Shown piece by piece: positions 8,333-18,078 of a stretch of 64,000 nucleotides of DNA (positions are counted from its first letter, which is position 1; every line of letters begins with the position of its first letter). The DNA lies in the NCBI RefSeq assembly GCF_009882915.1, contig NZ_WTUW01000002.1, positions 134,693-198,692 of the forward strand. Direction: 5' to 3'. The notes beneath the pieces were generated by a model that searched no databases, had not been told where the DNA came from, and saw only the letters and a program-made list of their open reading frames with translations. This DNA comes from Sneathiella litorea. GTDB taxonomy: Bacteria > Pseudomonadota > Alphaproteobacteria > Sneathiellales > Sneathiellaceae. Both the position numbers and the translations under genes were made by a program.

Positions 8333-10969
8333 CTAACCGCGCCGCCACCAGCCGCTGCGCTTTGGTTTTTTCTCTGCCACGGCTTCTTCCGTTTTTTCTT
8401 CAGTTGTCATGGTTACAGATACCGGTTTTTCAGTTACCTCGGCTTTTGTTTCCTTAACCTCTGCAGGTGCCGCCGCAACAGGCTCAGAAGGTGTTTGCTC
8501 AGGCTGCGCTGTGGTCTCTGCTGTGTCTGCTTCTTTCTTTGGAGATCTCCGGCGGCGGACTGGAGCTTTCTTCGGCTTTTCCGCATCACCGCTGGTCTCA
8601 TCAGAGGAATCTTGAGTGTTCTGTGCACTGTCTGGACTGGCACTGGTCACTTCAGTGACCTCCTCAGTTTTTGGTTTCCGGCGGGAACGACGCGGCTTCT
8701 TTTCCGCTTTCGGCTCGGCTTCCGCCGTATCAGGTGATACAGAGGTCTCCGGCGGTGTCACGGCTACTGCAACCTCCGCGCCCTCAGGTGTCTTGCTCTC
8801 GTCACTTACAGTGATCGGGATGACCACAGGTTCAGTTGATTCAGGTGAGGAACCTTCCTGATCTGTAGTGTTATCCTGTGTCTGCTGCTCTTCAGAGGCA
8901 CCATTCCGGGACCGGCGACGGCCACCACGTTTTCCGCGACGGCGCCTCTTGGGCTCACCATTTTCGCTCTCTTCTTCTGTGTTGGCAGATTGGTTTTCAC
9001 CGGTCTGGTTCTCTGAATTTGCCTCTTGCGGGGCATTTTCATCACGCGGCTTCCGCCGACGCCGACGCCGACGGCGTTTGGGCGCCGTGTCATCTTCTTC
9101 TCCATTTGAATTGGCAGGAGTTTTCTCGGTCTCCTCTTCCTCTTCAATGGTGCCGTTATAGGCAGATGTGACTTCGCGTGTGACCGGTGTCAGATCTCCC
9201 GGTTTTCCTTTTTCCCGATCGATCTTGTAGTCATTCATGTTCGATAACGGATCCGCGGTGATCAGGATCGTTATGCCATAGATGTTTTCAAGCTCCTGAA
9301 TAACCGACCGCTTCTGATTGAGCAGGTAAATCGCCACATCTGTATGAACCGCCACGGTAATTTTCGCACTTCTTTCGCGCACACCTTCTTCTTCCAGGGT
9401 GCGGATAATCAGCAGGGCGGTTGACTCGATAGAGCGAACAAAACCGGATCCTCCACAAGTGTGGCACATGGTCGTACTGGTTTCCAGGAAGCTCGGCCGC
9501 AGCCTTTGGCGCGACATTTCCATCAGGCCGAAGGGGCTGATCCGTCCCACCTGAATGCGGGCGCGATCAGACTTGAGGCAATCCTTCATCCTACGCTCGA
9601 CCGCGCGGTTATTGCGGTTGTCATCCATGTCGATGAAATCGATAACAATCAGGCCAGCGAGATCGCGAAGCCGTAACTGACGGGCGATTTCCTCGGCCGC
9701 TTCGAGATTGGTTTTCGTGGCCGTATCCTCGACATTCCGTTCCCGCGTGGCCTTGCCGGAGTTGACGTCGATGGAAACGAGCGCTTCCGTCGGGTTGATA
9801 ACAATATAGCCGCCGGATTTGAGCTGCACTTCCGGATGATACATGGAGGCGAACTGCTGTTCCACCTGGAAGCGGTGGAAGAGGGGGATCTTGTCCTTAT
9901 AAGGCTGGACCTTCTTGGCATGACTGGGCATCAGCTTGCGCATAAAATCCTTGGCCAGCTTATATCCTTCGTCACCCTCAACCAGAACTTCGCTGATTTC
10001 CTTGTCATAAAGATCGCGAATACTGCGCTTGATCAGATTGGCTTCTTCATACACACAGTAAGGGGCAATGGATTTAAGCGTCAATTCCCGAATATCGTCC
10101 CAGAGGCGCATCAGGAATTCATAGTCACGCTTGATTTCAACCTTGGTCCGGCTAAGCCCTGCGGTGCGGATAATGACGCCAATTCCTTCGGGAACTTCGA
10201 GCTCGTTCGCGATTTTCTTGAGCCGCTTGCGATCGGAGGGATTGCTGATCTTCCGGCTGATGCCACCGCCGCGGCCCGTATTGGGCATCAGCACACTATA
10301 GCGGCCGGGAAGGGAGATATAGGTCGTAAGCGCCGCACCCTTGTTGCCGCGTTCTTCCTTGACCACCTGCACCAAAAGAATTTGCCGCCGCTTGATTACT
10401 TCCTGAATTTTGTAATTGCGACGTGGCTGTTTGGCACGCCGGTCATCAACATCGTCTTCTCCGCCAAGGCTTTCGACGACATCATCGTCACCGTGATCGA
10501 CAACTTCAAGACCGCCGCCTGTGTCATCCGCATCGTCGACAACACCTTCTTCGTCGTCATCATCCGCGGACTCCGTCAAGGCTTCCGCCTTTTCAGTGTC
10601 ATCATTTTCCGGGGAGTCTTTTGCCTCCACAGTCGATGTGCTGTCGATCTCCGCATCTTCCAGATCACTCGCTTCGCGTTCAGCCGCAGCTTCCTGCTCG
10701 ATCAGGACTTCGCGATCGGAAATCGGCACCTGGTAGTAATCGGGATGAATTTCATTGAAGGGGAGGAAACCGTGGCGATTACCGCCATACTCGACAAAGG
10801 CTGCCTGAAGGGAAGGCTCTACTCTTGTTACTTTGGCGAGATAAATGTTGCCTTTGAGTTGTTTTTTTGAAGCCGTCTCGTAATCAAATTCTTCAAGACG
10901 GGTACCTCTAACTTTTACGACGCGTGTCTCTTCTTGATGAGACGCGTCGATCAGCATGCGCGTAGCCAT
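8333..10969 (-). CDS. rne: Ribonuclease E
   Basis: Essential endoribonuclease for mRNA decay and rRNA/tRNA processing, 878 residues. The N-terminus MATRMLIDASHQEETRVVKV and the S1 region GNIYLAKVTRVEPSLQAAFVEYG are typical. As in other alphaproteobacteria the S1 domain is split by a long acidic insertion (roughly residues 95-185, rich in D/E). The catalytic DNase I-like part shows VSIDVNSGKATRERNVEDTA and IVIDFIDMDD, which supply the metal-binding Asp residues. The Zn-link is MCHTCGGSG. The last ~270 residues are low-complexity: arginine-rich RNA-binding stretches alternate with Glu/Pro/Thr-rich acidic segments, the expected degradosome scaffold. Its 5' leader is long (about 500 nt gap), consistent with autoregulation. 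Confidence 0.97.
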   Translation of the reverse strand: MATRMLIDASHQEETRVVKVRGTRLEEFDYETASKKQLKGNIYLAKVTRVEPSLQAAFVEYGGNRHGFLPFNEIHPDYYQVPISDREVLIEQEAAAEREASDLEDAEIDSTSTVEAKDSPENDDTEKAEALTESADDDDEEGVVDDADDTGGGLEVVDHGDDDVVESLGGEDDVDDRRAKQPRRNYKIQEVIKRRQILLVQVVKEERGNKGAALTTYISLPGRYSVLMPNTGRGGGISRKISNPSDRKRLKKIANELEVPEGIGVIIRTAGLSRTKVEIKRDYEFLMRLWDDIRELTLKSIAPYCVYEEANLIKRSIRDLYDKEISEVLVEGDEGYKLAKDFMRKLMPSHAKKVQPYKDKIPLFHRFQVEQQFASMYHPEVQLKSGGYIVINPTEALVSIDVNSGKATRERNVEDTATKTNLEAAEEIARQLRLRDLAGLIVIDFIDMDDNRNNRAVERRMKDCLKSDRARIQVGRISPFGLMEMSRQRLRPSFLETSTTMCHTCGGSGFVRSIESTALLIIRTLEEEGVRERSAKITVAVHTDVAIYLLNQKRSVIQELENIYGITILITADPLSNMNDYKIDREKGKPGDLTPVTREVTSAYNGTIEEEEETEKTPANSNGEEDDTAPKRRRRRRRRKPRDENAPQEANSENQTGENQSANTEEESENGEPKRRRRGKRGGRRRSRNGASEEQQTQDNTTDQEGSSPESTEPVVIPITVSDESKTPEGAEVAVAVTPPETSVSPDTAEAEPKAEKKPRRSRRKPKTEEVTEVTSASPDSAQNTQDSSDETSGDAEKPKKAPVRRRRSPKKEADTAETTAQPEQTPSEPVAAAPAEVKETKAEVTEKPVSVTMTTEEKTEEAVAEKKPKRSGWWRRG

Positions 10970-11467
10970 ACATTAGCTCCGTGACTGTATGTCCTTCGTA
11001 TGAGTAAAAGAACATCAGCCCATTTTCTATGGAAATCGTCGGCGCCGCGTTTTTTTCTTTCAAAACATTTCCAAACTTGCCAAAAGGCCTTGTCTGAATC
11101 TTTGGCTGCCGCAATCCATTCTCGACATTGAGAATTGGAACGATCTCTGTTTCAACTATTTCACTGCATTGTCTTAAGCGCTGCTATCAGACGCTCCGGG
11201 GATTGAAATTTTTCAATGCCTACAAAAGCTGTCGATATCGGCGCCGCCCTGTCATATATATGAGGAAGGGGCTGACCACAGGAACTCACGCGAGTATGAT
11301 AGCTTCATTGTGACAAACTTACCAAGTGAATAATGAAGTGGGAATAAAAAATATTATCAAATATAGAGCGGCGTGCATTGATTAGAAACTCTGAAACCGC
11401 TAATTTAAGCCCGTTCGTAGGCCATCTGGTCGTTAAATTCGTCGCGTAATATAAGTGTGGTCCGGAT
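10970..11467. other. Long intergenic region, rne 5' leader and divergent promoters
   Basis: A 498-bp gap between divergent rne and the amidase gene with no credible coding sequence. It contains a 7-bp-arm palindrome ATTGAAA-TT-TTTCAAT at 11202-11217. In known systems the rne leader mediates feedback by RNase E; here that is only an inference from length and position. The part near 11320-11370 is AT-rich and probably holds promoters. Confidence 0.4.
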
Positions 11468-12670
11468 ATGGATATGGTCAATCGCTTTTTCCGAAGTGCT
11501 GTTATGGTCTGCCTGTTAGTGGCCGGAGGTTATCTTTCGGTACCCGCCGTTGCAGCAGCGACCATTGACGTGTCCTCCGCCCGGCTGGGACAGCATACTG
11601 ACAAGACGCGTTTCGTGATGGAGATGAGCGCGGCGCCGGATTACAATGTTTTCCTTCTCGCCGACCCTTACAGGATTGTCATTGATTTACCCGAATTAAA
11701 CTGGCTGGCCGATGAAAATAGCGGTCGCAAGAAAGGTCTTGTCGAGAACTATCGTTTTGGACTTTTCAAGAAGGATACCTCACGCGTTGTGCTTGATGTT
11801 GACGGGCCCGTAAAGGTCCTTCGCACTGTCGTCCTGCCGCCCTCATCAGGCAAACCCTACCGGTTCTTTATCGATATTCAGAAAACCGATGATGCCAGTT
11901 TTCGCCGGGAACTGGCGACAAGACGGGAGGAACAAAAGAACACGCAGGTTGCCATCCTCGCACCGGAACCACCCGCAAATAACCGGAAATACACAGTTGT
12001 CATCGATGCGGGGCATGGGGGCATTGATCCCGGCGCCATCGGCAAAAGCGGTGTATATGAGAAGAAAATCACCCTCGGCGTCTCCAAAAGGATACAAAGT
12101 ATCCTGGCAAAGGATAAAAAATACAATGTCATCATGACCCGCGATGATGATACCTTCCTCAGCCTGAGGGAGCGGGTCTCTATAGGCCGGCATGCGAGTG
12201 CGGATCTCTTCGTCTCAATCCATGCAGATTCGATCAGCCGACCGGATTTTCGCGGTGCCACGGTCTATACTCTCTCCGAGAATGCCTCCGATGATGAGGC
12301 CGCGGAACTGGCCAAAAGCGAGAATAAATCAGACCTGATCGCCGGCGTTGACATGAGCGTGCAGGACGATACGGTTCAAGGTATCCTGATTGATCTTGCG
12401 CAGCGCGAGACCATGAATTTTTCCGTTAAATTTGCCGAGATGATCATCCCGGAAATCGCCAAGTCCGGCATGAAAACACGTGGACGGTCGCATCGTTTTG
12501 CCGGGTTTCGCGTGCTGAAAGCGCCAGATGTGCCCTCCGTTCTTGTCGAATTGGGGTATCTGTCAAATTACGACGATGAAAAAATCCTAAAATCAGGCAA
12601 TGGTCAGCAGCGGCTAGCGCAGGCAATTGTGAATGCCATCGACAGATATTTTGAAACTGTCGACCCCTGA
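11468..12670 (+). CDS. amiC: N-acetylmuramoyl-L-alanine amidase with AMIN domain (AmiC type)
   Basis: Periplasmic zinc amidase cleaving septal peptidoglycan during cell separation, 400 residues. The signal peptide is residues 1-29. The AMIN domain (about 30-140; FVMEMSAAPDYNVFLLADPY, RIVIDLPEL) targets it to the septum. The Amidase_3 domain has zinc ligands in VIDAGHGGIDPGAIG, the Glu in VYEKKITL, and His in FVSIHADS; the catalytic Glu is near the end (SVLVELGYLSN). Another in-frame ATG lies 6 nt downstream. The PBP1A gene follows 109 nt later, as is common in alphaproteobacteria, linking synthesis and hydrolysis of the wall. Confidence 0.94.
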   Translation: MDMVNRFFRSAVMVCLLVAGGYLSVPAVAAATIDVSSARLGQHTDKTRFVMEMSAAPDYNVFLLADPYRIVIDLPELNWLADENSGRKKGLVENYRFGLFKKDTSRVVLDVDGPVKVLRTVVLPPSSGKPYRFFIDIQKTDDASFRRELATRREEQKNTQVAILAPEPPANNRKYTVVIDAGHGGIDPGAIGKSGVYEKKITLGVSKRIQSILAKDKKYNVIMTRDDDTFLSLRERVSIGRHASADLFVSIHADSISRPDFRGATVYTLSENASDDEAAELAKSENKSDLIAGVDMSVQDDTVQGILIDLAQRETMNFSVKFAEMIIPEIAKSGMKTRGRSHRFAGFRVLKAPDVPSVLVELGYLSNYDDEKILKSGNGQQRLAQAIVNAIDRYFETVDP

Positions 12671-12779
12671 GAACAGATAAAAGGTCATGCTTTTGCGAAA
12701 AAACTTATTTTCTGCCTGAAAAAAACCGAATCTGTTCTATATTCACGAAATGATTATGTATTTTGAGATTAGTTAGCTT

Positions 12780-15218
12780 ATGAAGCGCCTCGCGAAATTT
12801 CTGTTTCTGTGCTTTACCCTGATGATTTTCTTCGGAGTCATTGGCGTTGGCGCAGTTGGTTATGGCCTTTACCATTTCGGCAAAGGGCTGCCCGAATATG
12901 ACCAGCTCACCGAATATGAACCGCCGGTAATGACCCGGGTGCATGCGGCGGATGGCAGTCTGATCGCAGAATACGCGCACCAGAGACGGCTATTTGTCCC
13001 GATCGAGACCATACCCGAGTTTGTGAAGCAGGCCTTTATTGCGGCAGAGGATCAGGATTACTATGATCATCCTGGTGTAGATTTTAAGGGGATTGCCCGC
13101 GCGGCCGTAACGAACATCATGAATTACGGGCGCGGACGCCGCCCGGTTGGAGCCTCAACCATCACGCAGCAGGTGGCGAAGAACATGCTGCTGACAAATG
13201 AAGTCTCCTATGAACGGAAGGCCAAGGAAGCCATTCTGGCACTCAGGATCAATCGGGCGCTCTCGAAGGACCAGGTGCTGGAGCTGTATCTGAATGAGAT
13301 TTATCTCGGTCATCGCGCCTATGGCGTGGCTGCCGCGGCGCTCTATTATTTCGATAAGTCGCTGGATCGACTGACAATTGCCGAGGCGGCTTATCTGGCC
13401 GCACTCCCCAAGGCCCCGAACAACTATAACCCGTTCCGATATCCCGAGCGCGCGGTTCAACGGCGTAACTATGTAATCGGACGGATGCTGGAAGATAACT
13501 ATATCACCAGTGAACAGGCCGAAGAGGCCCTTGCCCTGCCGCTCCTTGCGCGGAAAGGCGGGGATGCCGAGGTAATTGATGCCGAATGGTTTGTCGAGCA
13601 GGTCCGGCGCGAACTTTATGACGTTTACGGCCAAAAAGCTCTCTACGACGGCGGCCTGTCGGTGCGTACAACCATGCTGACATCTATGCAGCAGGTCGGG
13701 GAACGTATTCTGAGAAATGGCCTCCGGGACTATGATCGACGCCATGGGTGGCGGGGCCCGCTTTCCACGATTGAAGTCGGGGAGGATTGGACCGTAAAAA
13801 TGATAAAGTTCCCGAGGCCAAAAGGGCTTGGAGACTGGTATATGGCGGTTGTTCTGGAATTGGACGCGGACGCCGCCACAATTGGATTTTCCGACACATC
13901 AAAGGGCCGTATCCTGCTCGAAGATGTAAAATGGGCGCGGCAGTATATTGATGAAGACAAAAAAGGCCCTGCGATCAACGCGCCTTCCGACGTATTGAAG
14001 GTGGGAGATATCATTGCGGTCGCTCCGAAAGGAGATACTAAGGCGACGGATAAGTTGTTCAGCTTGGAACAAATACCAAAAATTTCCGGTGGTCTGGTCG
14101 CGATGGACCCCCATACCGGCCGTGTCTATGCCATTGTTGGCGGCTGGAGTCCGGAGGCTTCCGAATTTAACCGCGCGGTGCAGGCCTATCGCCAGCCGGG
14201 GTCGGCGTTCAAGCCCTTTGTCTATGCCGCGGCACTTGATAACGGGTTTACACCGGCCGACAAGATAATGGACGGTCCCTTCGTGCTGACCCAGCCGAAT
14301 GGGGACCGCTGGAAACCGTCTAACTACACCAACCGTTTTTACGGTCCCAGTACGCTCCGGCTTGGCATTGAAAAATCCCGGAACCTGATGACCGTGCGCC
14401 TTGCCCGCGCCATCGGCATGGATCCGATTGTCGATTATGCACGGCGGTTTGGTATTACTGATAATCTGATGCCATCCCTGTCCATGTCCCTCGGTGCCGG
14501 GGAGACGACCCTGCTCAAACTGACAACGGCGTATGCCGAACTGGTAAATGGCGGCAAGAAAATCATCCCTACGCTGATCGACCGAGTACAGGATCGCCGC
14601 GGCAAAACAATTTACCGCCATGATGAACGCCCCTGTGAAAACTGCAATGTAGACGCATGGGACAATCAACAAGAGCCGGAACTTCCCGATACACGGGAAC
14701 AGATTTTGCCGGCGACAACTGCCTATCAGGTTGTATCGATGCTCGAAGGAGTGGTCGAGCGGGGCACCGGCCGATCTATCCGTGCGGTAGGCAAGCCACT
14801 TGGCGGGAAGACCGGCACGACCAATGAAAGCCAGGATACCTGGTTTATGGGCTTTTCGCCGGATCTTGCCGTTGGCGTTTATGTCGGCTTCGATACGCCA
14901 CAAAGTTTGGGCAAGAAAGAAACCGGATCTTCCGTCACTGCGCCTATTTTCCGTGATTTCATGGCCGAGGTCCTTGAAGATCGACCGGCAACACCGTTCC
15001 GAGTGCCGGAAGGAATTCGACTGGTCCGGATCAACGGGGAGACCGGCGAACCGGCCCAACGCGGCGATAGGAATGTTATTCTGGAAGCCTTTAAAACCAC
15101 GACGAGCAGGCTGACGACCAATGGCGTGTTGGACGGCTCCGATAGTGGCTTTTCCCCGGTCACAACCGGGACAATTCCTGAAAAAGCGGTCCGGTCCGGT
15201 ACAGGTGGGCTTTACTGA
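12780..15218 (+). CDS. mrcA: Penicillin-binding protein 1A, bifunctional transglycosylase/transpeptidase
   Basis: Class A PBP of 812 residues that polymerises and crosslinks peptidoglycan. The N-terminal membrane helix is residues 10-32. The GT51 domain has AAEDQDYYDHPGVDFKGIAR (catalytic Glu), GASTITQQVAKN and KAKEAILALRINRALSK. An OB-like/ODD linker follows (about residues 300-420). The transpeptidase domain has the SxxK serine in RQPGSAFKPFVYAAALD, an SxN-equivalent region around SMSLGAGETT, and KTGT in GGKTGTTNESQDTWF. The C-terminal tail is short and polar. It lies 54 nt upstream of prfB on the same strand. Confidence 0.96.
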   Translation: MKRLAKFLFLCFTLMIFFGVIGVGAVGYGLYHFGKGLPEYDQLTEYEPPVMTRVHAADGSLIAEYAHQRRLFVPIETIPEFVKQAFIAAEDQDYYDHPGVDFKGIARAAVTNIMNYGRGRRPVGASTITQQVAKNMLLTNEVSYERKAKEAILALRINRALSKDQVLELYLNEIYLGHRAYGVAAAALYYFDKSLDRLTIAEAAYLAALPKAPNNYNPFRYPERAVQRRNYVIGRMLEDNYITSEQAEEALALPLLARKGGDAEVIDAEWFVEQVRRELYDVYGQKALYDGGLSVRTTMLTSMQQVGERILRNGLRDYDRRHGWRGPLSTIEVGEDWTVKMIKFPRPKGLGDWYMAVVLELDADAATIGFSDTSKGRILLEDVKWARQYIDEDKKGPAINAPSDVLKVGDIIAVAPKGDTKATDKLFSLEQIPKISGGLVAMDPHTGRVYAIVGGWSPEASEFNRAVQAYRQPGSAFKPFVYAAALDNGFTPADKIMDGPFVLTQPNGDRWKPSNYTNRFYGPSTLRLGIEKSRNLMTVRLARAIGMDPIVDYARRFGITDNLMPSLSMSLGAGETTLLKLTTAYAELVNGGKKIIPTLIDRVQDRRGKTIYRHDERPCENCNVDAWDNQQEPELPDTREQILPATTAYQVVSMLEGVVERGTGRSIRAVGKPLGGKTGTTNESQDTWFMGFSPDLAVGVYVGFDTPQSLGKKETGSSVTAPIFRDFMAEVLEDRPATPFRVPEGIRLVRINGETGEPAQRGDRNVILEAFKTTTSRLTTNGVLDGSDSGFSPVTTGTIPEKAVRSGTGGLY

Positions 15219-15272
15219 TCGCGTAATTCGGATTACTTTCCGCCAGAAATTTTACCATTGTTGGAGTAAATA

Positions 15273-16389
15273 ATGCGTGCAGAACACCAGTCAATCGTCG
15301 ATGAGATCAAGCAGGGTATGGCCCTGCTGAGGAGGTATCTTTGACTGGGAAAATGCAACCCGCCGCCTTGAGGAGCTGAATTCTCTCGTCGAAGACCCGG
15401 ACCTTTGGAATGACGCCGCCAAGGCGCAAGCCTTGATGCGGGAGAGAACATCCCTGGAAGGGGCCCTCAACGCCTATAACCGGATCAGCCAGGAACTGGA
15501 AGATAACTGCGAACTTATCGCCCTCGCCGAGGAGGAAGAGGACGAAGAGACCGTCCAGGAAGCAGAAGAGGGACTTAAAACCCTGCTGATCGAAGTCAAC
15601 CGGCGGCGTCTGGAAAGTATGCTGTCGGGCGAAGTAGATGGCAATGATTGTTATGTGGAAGTTCATTCTGGCGCTGGCGGCACCGAATCGCAAGATTGGA
15701 CGCAGATGGTGTTGCGGATGTATATGCGCTGGGCCGATCAGCATGGCTACAAGGTCAAGATACTGGAAGAGAGCGCCGGGGAAGAAGCAGGCATTAAATC
15801 CGTCACGATTGAGATTTCAGGCGAGAATGCCTATGGCTGGCTCAAGACGGAGAGCGGCGTCCATCGTCTTGTTCGGATATCACCTTTTGATTCCAATGCA
15901 CGTCGCCATACAAGCTTTTGCTCTGTCGGGGTTTATCCCGTGATTGATGACAATATTGACGTTGAGATCGATGAAAAAGACCTCCGCATTGATACCTACC
16001 GCGCCTCTGGTGCCGGTGGACAGCATGTGAACCGGACAGAATCCGCAATCCGCATCACCCATATCCCGACGAATGTTGTCGTGCAGTGCCAGAATGACAG
16101 ATCCCAGCATAAAAACCGCGCGGAAGCCATGAAGATGCTGAAATCCCGCCTCTATGAGTTGGAACTACAAAAGCGCGAGGCGGCAGCGCAGGAAACACGT
16201 GACGGCCAAACGGATATCGGCTGGGGGCACCAGATCCGCTCCTATGTGCTGCATCCTTACCAGATGGTGAAGGACCTTCGCACCGGTGTCGAGAAAGGCA
16301 ATGCGCAAGGCGTGCTCGACGGGGATCTTGACGATTATCTTGCCGCGGCGCTCGCCCAACGAGTTGGCGGCGAGGAAGACGCAGCCTAA
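15273..16389 (+). CDS. prfB: Peptide chain release factor 2, expressed by programmed +1 frameshift
   Basis: RF2 reads UGA and UAA stop codons and triggers peptide release. From ATG 15273 (GGAG upstream) the zero frame runs 23 codons to an in-frame TGA at 15342-15344. The slip site is CTT-TGA-C, preceded at three nt by the Shine-Dalgarno-like AGGAGG (15330-15335), the classical RF2 autoregulatory signal. Skipping one base at 15342 continues as DWENATRRLEELNSLVEDP and gives a 371-residue protein, the normal length (join 15273-15341 and 15343-16389). The stop-codon recognition tripeptide SPF is in RISPFDSNARRH, and the catalytic GGQ is in ASGAGGQHVNRTESA. Its stop overlaps the convergent esterase stop by 4 nt. 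Confidence 0.97.
15330..15345 (+). promoter_or_regulatory. prfB: RF2 programmed frameshift site
   Basis: AGGAGG-TAT-CTT-TGA-C. An internal Shine-Dalgarno element sits 3 nt before the CUU slip codon, followed by UGA and C. When RF2 is scarce the ribosome shifts +1 and makes RF2; when it is abundant, translation stops after 23 codons. Confidence 0.97.
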
Positions 16390-17417
16390 AAAGATTTCGC
16401 GTCGAAGATGTGACGCAAGGCGTCCGCTGCCTGGCGGATGGCCTTGTCGGCTTGTGGTAAAATTGCTGTCATCGACATGAAGCCATGCACCATGCTTGGA
16501 AAACGCACCGTGCCCACGCTGACACCGGCGGCTTGCAACGCCTTGCCATAACTTTCCGCTTCATCGCGAAGCGGATCAAACCCCGCCGAGATGATCAGGG
16601 CTGGAGGAAGATCCGCCAGGTCTGAATTAAGGATCGGGGACGCCCGAAGATCATCCCGCTCCGACGCATTGTTCAGGTACATGTCGCGATAGTCACGGAT
16701 GCGATCATAGGTCAGGAAAAAGCCCTCATCAAACAGTTGATAACTTGCCGCGGAGAGATGCGCATCCAGCGTCGGGTACAGCAGCATTTGAAAGAGGGGT
16801 GAGGGGACGCCTTGCGTCTTTGCCTGCTGGGCCACGACAGCAGCCAGACATCCGCCGGAACTGTCGCCGCCAACGGCAACTCTTTTCGGGTCGAGACCCT
16901 TGTCCGCGCCATGCTGGCACGCCCAGGTAAATGCGCTCATCGCATCATCCACAGCGGCAGGAAATTTATTCTCCGGTGCAAGGCGATAGGCGATGGAGAG
17001 AACCGCAAACCCTCCATACTTCGCGAGCCTTGCGCAAAGCCCATCATGGCTGTCAAGGGAGCCGCGGATATACCCGCCGCCATGATAATAGACAAGAACG
17101 GGTTGAGCAGGTTCTTTTCTTGGCCTGTAAAGGCGGGCCGGAAGTTTGCCGAAATCCGTCGGAATTTCTATGTCGTCGATAGAGGCAAGTTTTGGCAGGC
17201 GTCCTGTCATTGCCCCGGAAAGCCGTTCCATATTGGTGCGGGTGGTTTCCACCGGCGTTTCGCGGACCGGTGTCGCCATTTTCCGGTCAATATCACAGAG
17301 AAGACGGGCCTTGTTATTTAGCCGCTGGCCATCCATGACACGCGGCTTAAATCCGTAACACAGGCTGATAAGGGAATCGGGCAGCATCGCGATAAGAGCA
17401 AGAATAATCTTTTGCAT
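16386..17417 (-). CDS. Alpha/beta hydrolase, hormone-sensitive-lipase family esterase
   Basis: Carboxylesterase-like protein of 343 residues. The oxyanion-hole motif is HGGG in VYYHGGGYIRGS, the nucleophile serine is in VGGDSSGGCLAA (GDSSG), the acid residue is in ISAGFDPLRDEA and the catalytic His in MVHGFMSM: a complete HSL/bacterial type IV esterase triad. The N-terminal 20 residues are hydrophobic (MQKIILALIAMLPDSLISL), so membrane association or export is possible. The physiological ester is unknown. It is convergent with prfB (4-nt overlap) and probably its own unit, 42 nt downstream of the grxD stop. Confidence 0.9.
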   Translation of the reverse strand: MQKIILALIAMLPDSLISLCYGFKPRVMDGQRLNNKARLLCDIDRKMATPVRETPVETTRTNMERLSGAMTGRLPKLASIDDIEIPTDFGKLPARLYRPRKEPAQPVLVYYHGGGYIRGSLDSHDGLCARLAKYGGFAVLSIAYRLAPENKFPAAVDDAMSAFTWACQHGADKGLDPKRVAVGGDSSGGCLAAVVAQQAKTQGVPSPLFQMLLYPTLDAHLSAASYQLFDEGFFLTYDRIRDYRDMYLNNASERDDLRASPILNSDLADLPPALIISAGFDPLRDEAESYGKALQAAGVSVGTVRFPSMVHGFMSMTAILPQADKAIRQAADALRHIFDAKSF

Positions 17418-17459
17418 CTTACCGCCTCATATTTTTTCGGGAGCGGGGTGCCGATGACC

Positions 17460-17798
17460 TCACGCAGACGCGCGGGCTACCTTTTTCTGTTCGAAAACTT
17501 CCTGCAATTCGCCGGTTTCGAACATCTCGCGCATGATATCACAGCCACCGACAAACTCGCCTTTGACATAAAGCTGCGGAATAGTCGGCCATTGACTGAA
17601 TTCCTTGATGCCTTCGCGCACACTCGGATCACTCAAGACGTCGACACCTTTGAATTTAACATCCAAATGCGACAAAATCTGAACGGCGGTTGCGGAAAAC
17701 CCACATTGCGGGAAGATCGCGGACCCTTTCATGAATAACACAACGTCATTGTCTGAAATTTCGCTAGAAATTCGATCTTTGGTTACTTGATCAAGCAT
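17460..17798 (-). CDS. grxD: Monothiol glutaredoxin, Grx4 family
   Basis: CGFS-type glutaredoxin (112 residues) that binds [2Fe-2S] clusters and delivers iron-sulfur clusters together with BolA proteins. The active-site motif is CGFS in [14 protein letters not shown]. The glutathione-binding parts are KGSAIFP before it, [17 protein letters not shown] (cis-Pro) and the GG-CD motif. It lies directly downstream of bolA (25 nt), the expected functional pair, at the end of the purL-side gene string on the minus strand. Confidence 0.95.
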   Translation of the reverse strand: MLDQVTKDRISSEISDNDVVLFMKGSAIFPQCGFSATAVQILSHLDVKFKGVDVLSDPSVREGIKEFSQWPTIPQLYVKGEFVGGCDIMREMFETGELQEVFEQKKVARASA

Positions 17799-17823
17799 TT
17801 ATCGATCCTTCTTAATGTTATAC

Positions 17824-18066
17824 TTACGACTGTCCGTCCGGCACAGAGGTCTGCAGGGCGAGCGCATGGAGCGCCTGTCCCATATTCCCTTTTAGTGCAT
17901 CATAAACCATCTGGTGTTGACGCACCCGCGGAAGGCCGGCGAAGCTTGCGGAGGTTACCATCGCAGCATAATGATCGCCATCGCCGCGCAAATCGGTAAT
18001 TTCCACCTTGGCATCCGGAATACCTTCCTTGATAAGCCGTTCAATTTCACTCGCATCCATTGCCAT
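17824..18066 (-). CDS. bolA: BolA family protein
   Basis: Short BolA/IbaG-type protein of 80 residues, partner of the CGFS glutaredoxin in iron-sulfur trafficking. It starts MAMDASEIERLIKEGIPDAK, followed by VEITDLRGDGDHYAAMVTS and the BolA signature VRQHQMVYDALKGNMG, where the conserved His of RxxxHRxVY-type motifs contacts the cluster. The call to the BolA2/IbaG subgroup rests on size and N-terminus. Located 12 nt downstream of purL and 25 nt upstream of grxD, likely one transcript. Confidence 0.93.
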   Translation of the reverse strand: MAMDASEIERLIKEGIPDAKVEITDLRGDGDHYAAMVTSASFAGLPRVRQHQMVYDALKGNMGQALHALALQTSVPDGQS

Positions 18067-18078
18067 GGATCAAAACTC

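Noticed and set aside
9836-10870. Long open frame antisense to rne
   Set aside because: It is the complement of the RNase E catalytic and acidic regions, has no family similarity and no ribosome site. The minus-strand gene explains the openness.
10970-11467. Small gene in the rne-amidase gap
   Set aside because: Short frames exist (for example 11128-11313) but none has a ribosome site or recognisable sequence.
13899-15059. 386-codon open frame antisense to the PBP1A gene
   Set aside because: Shadow of a well-identified gene; composition and content are not protein-like.
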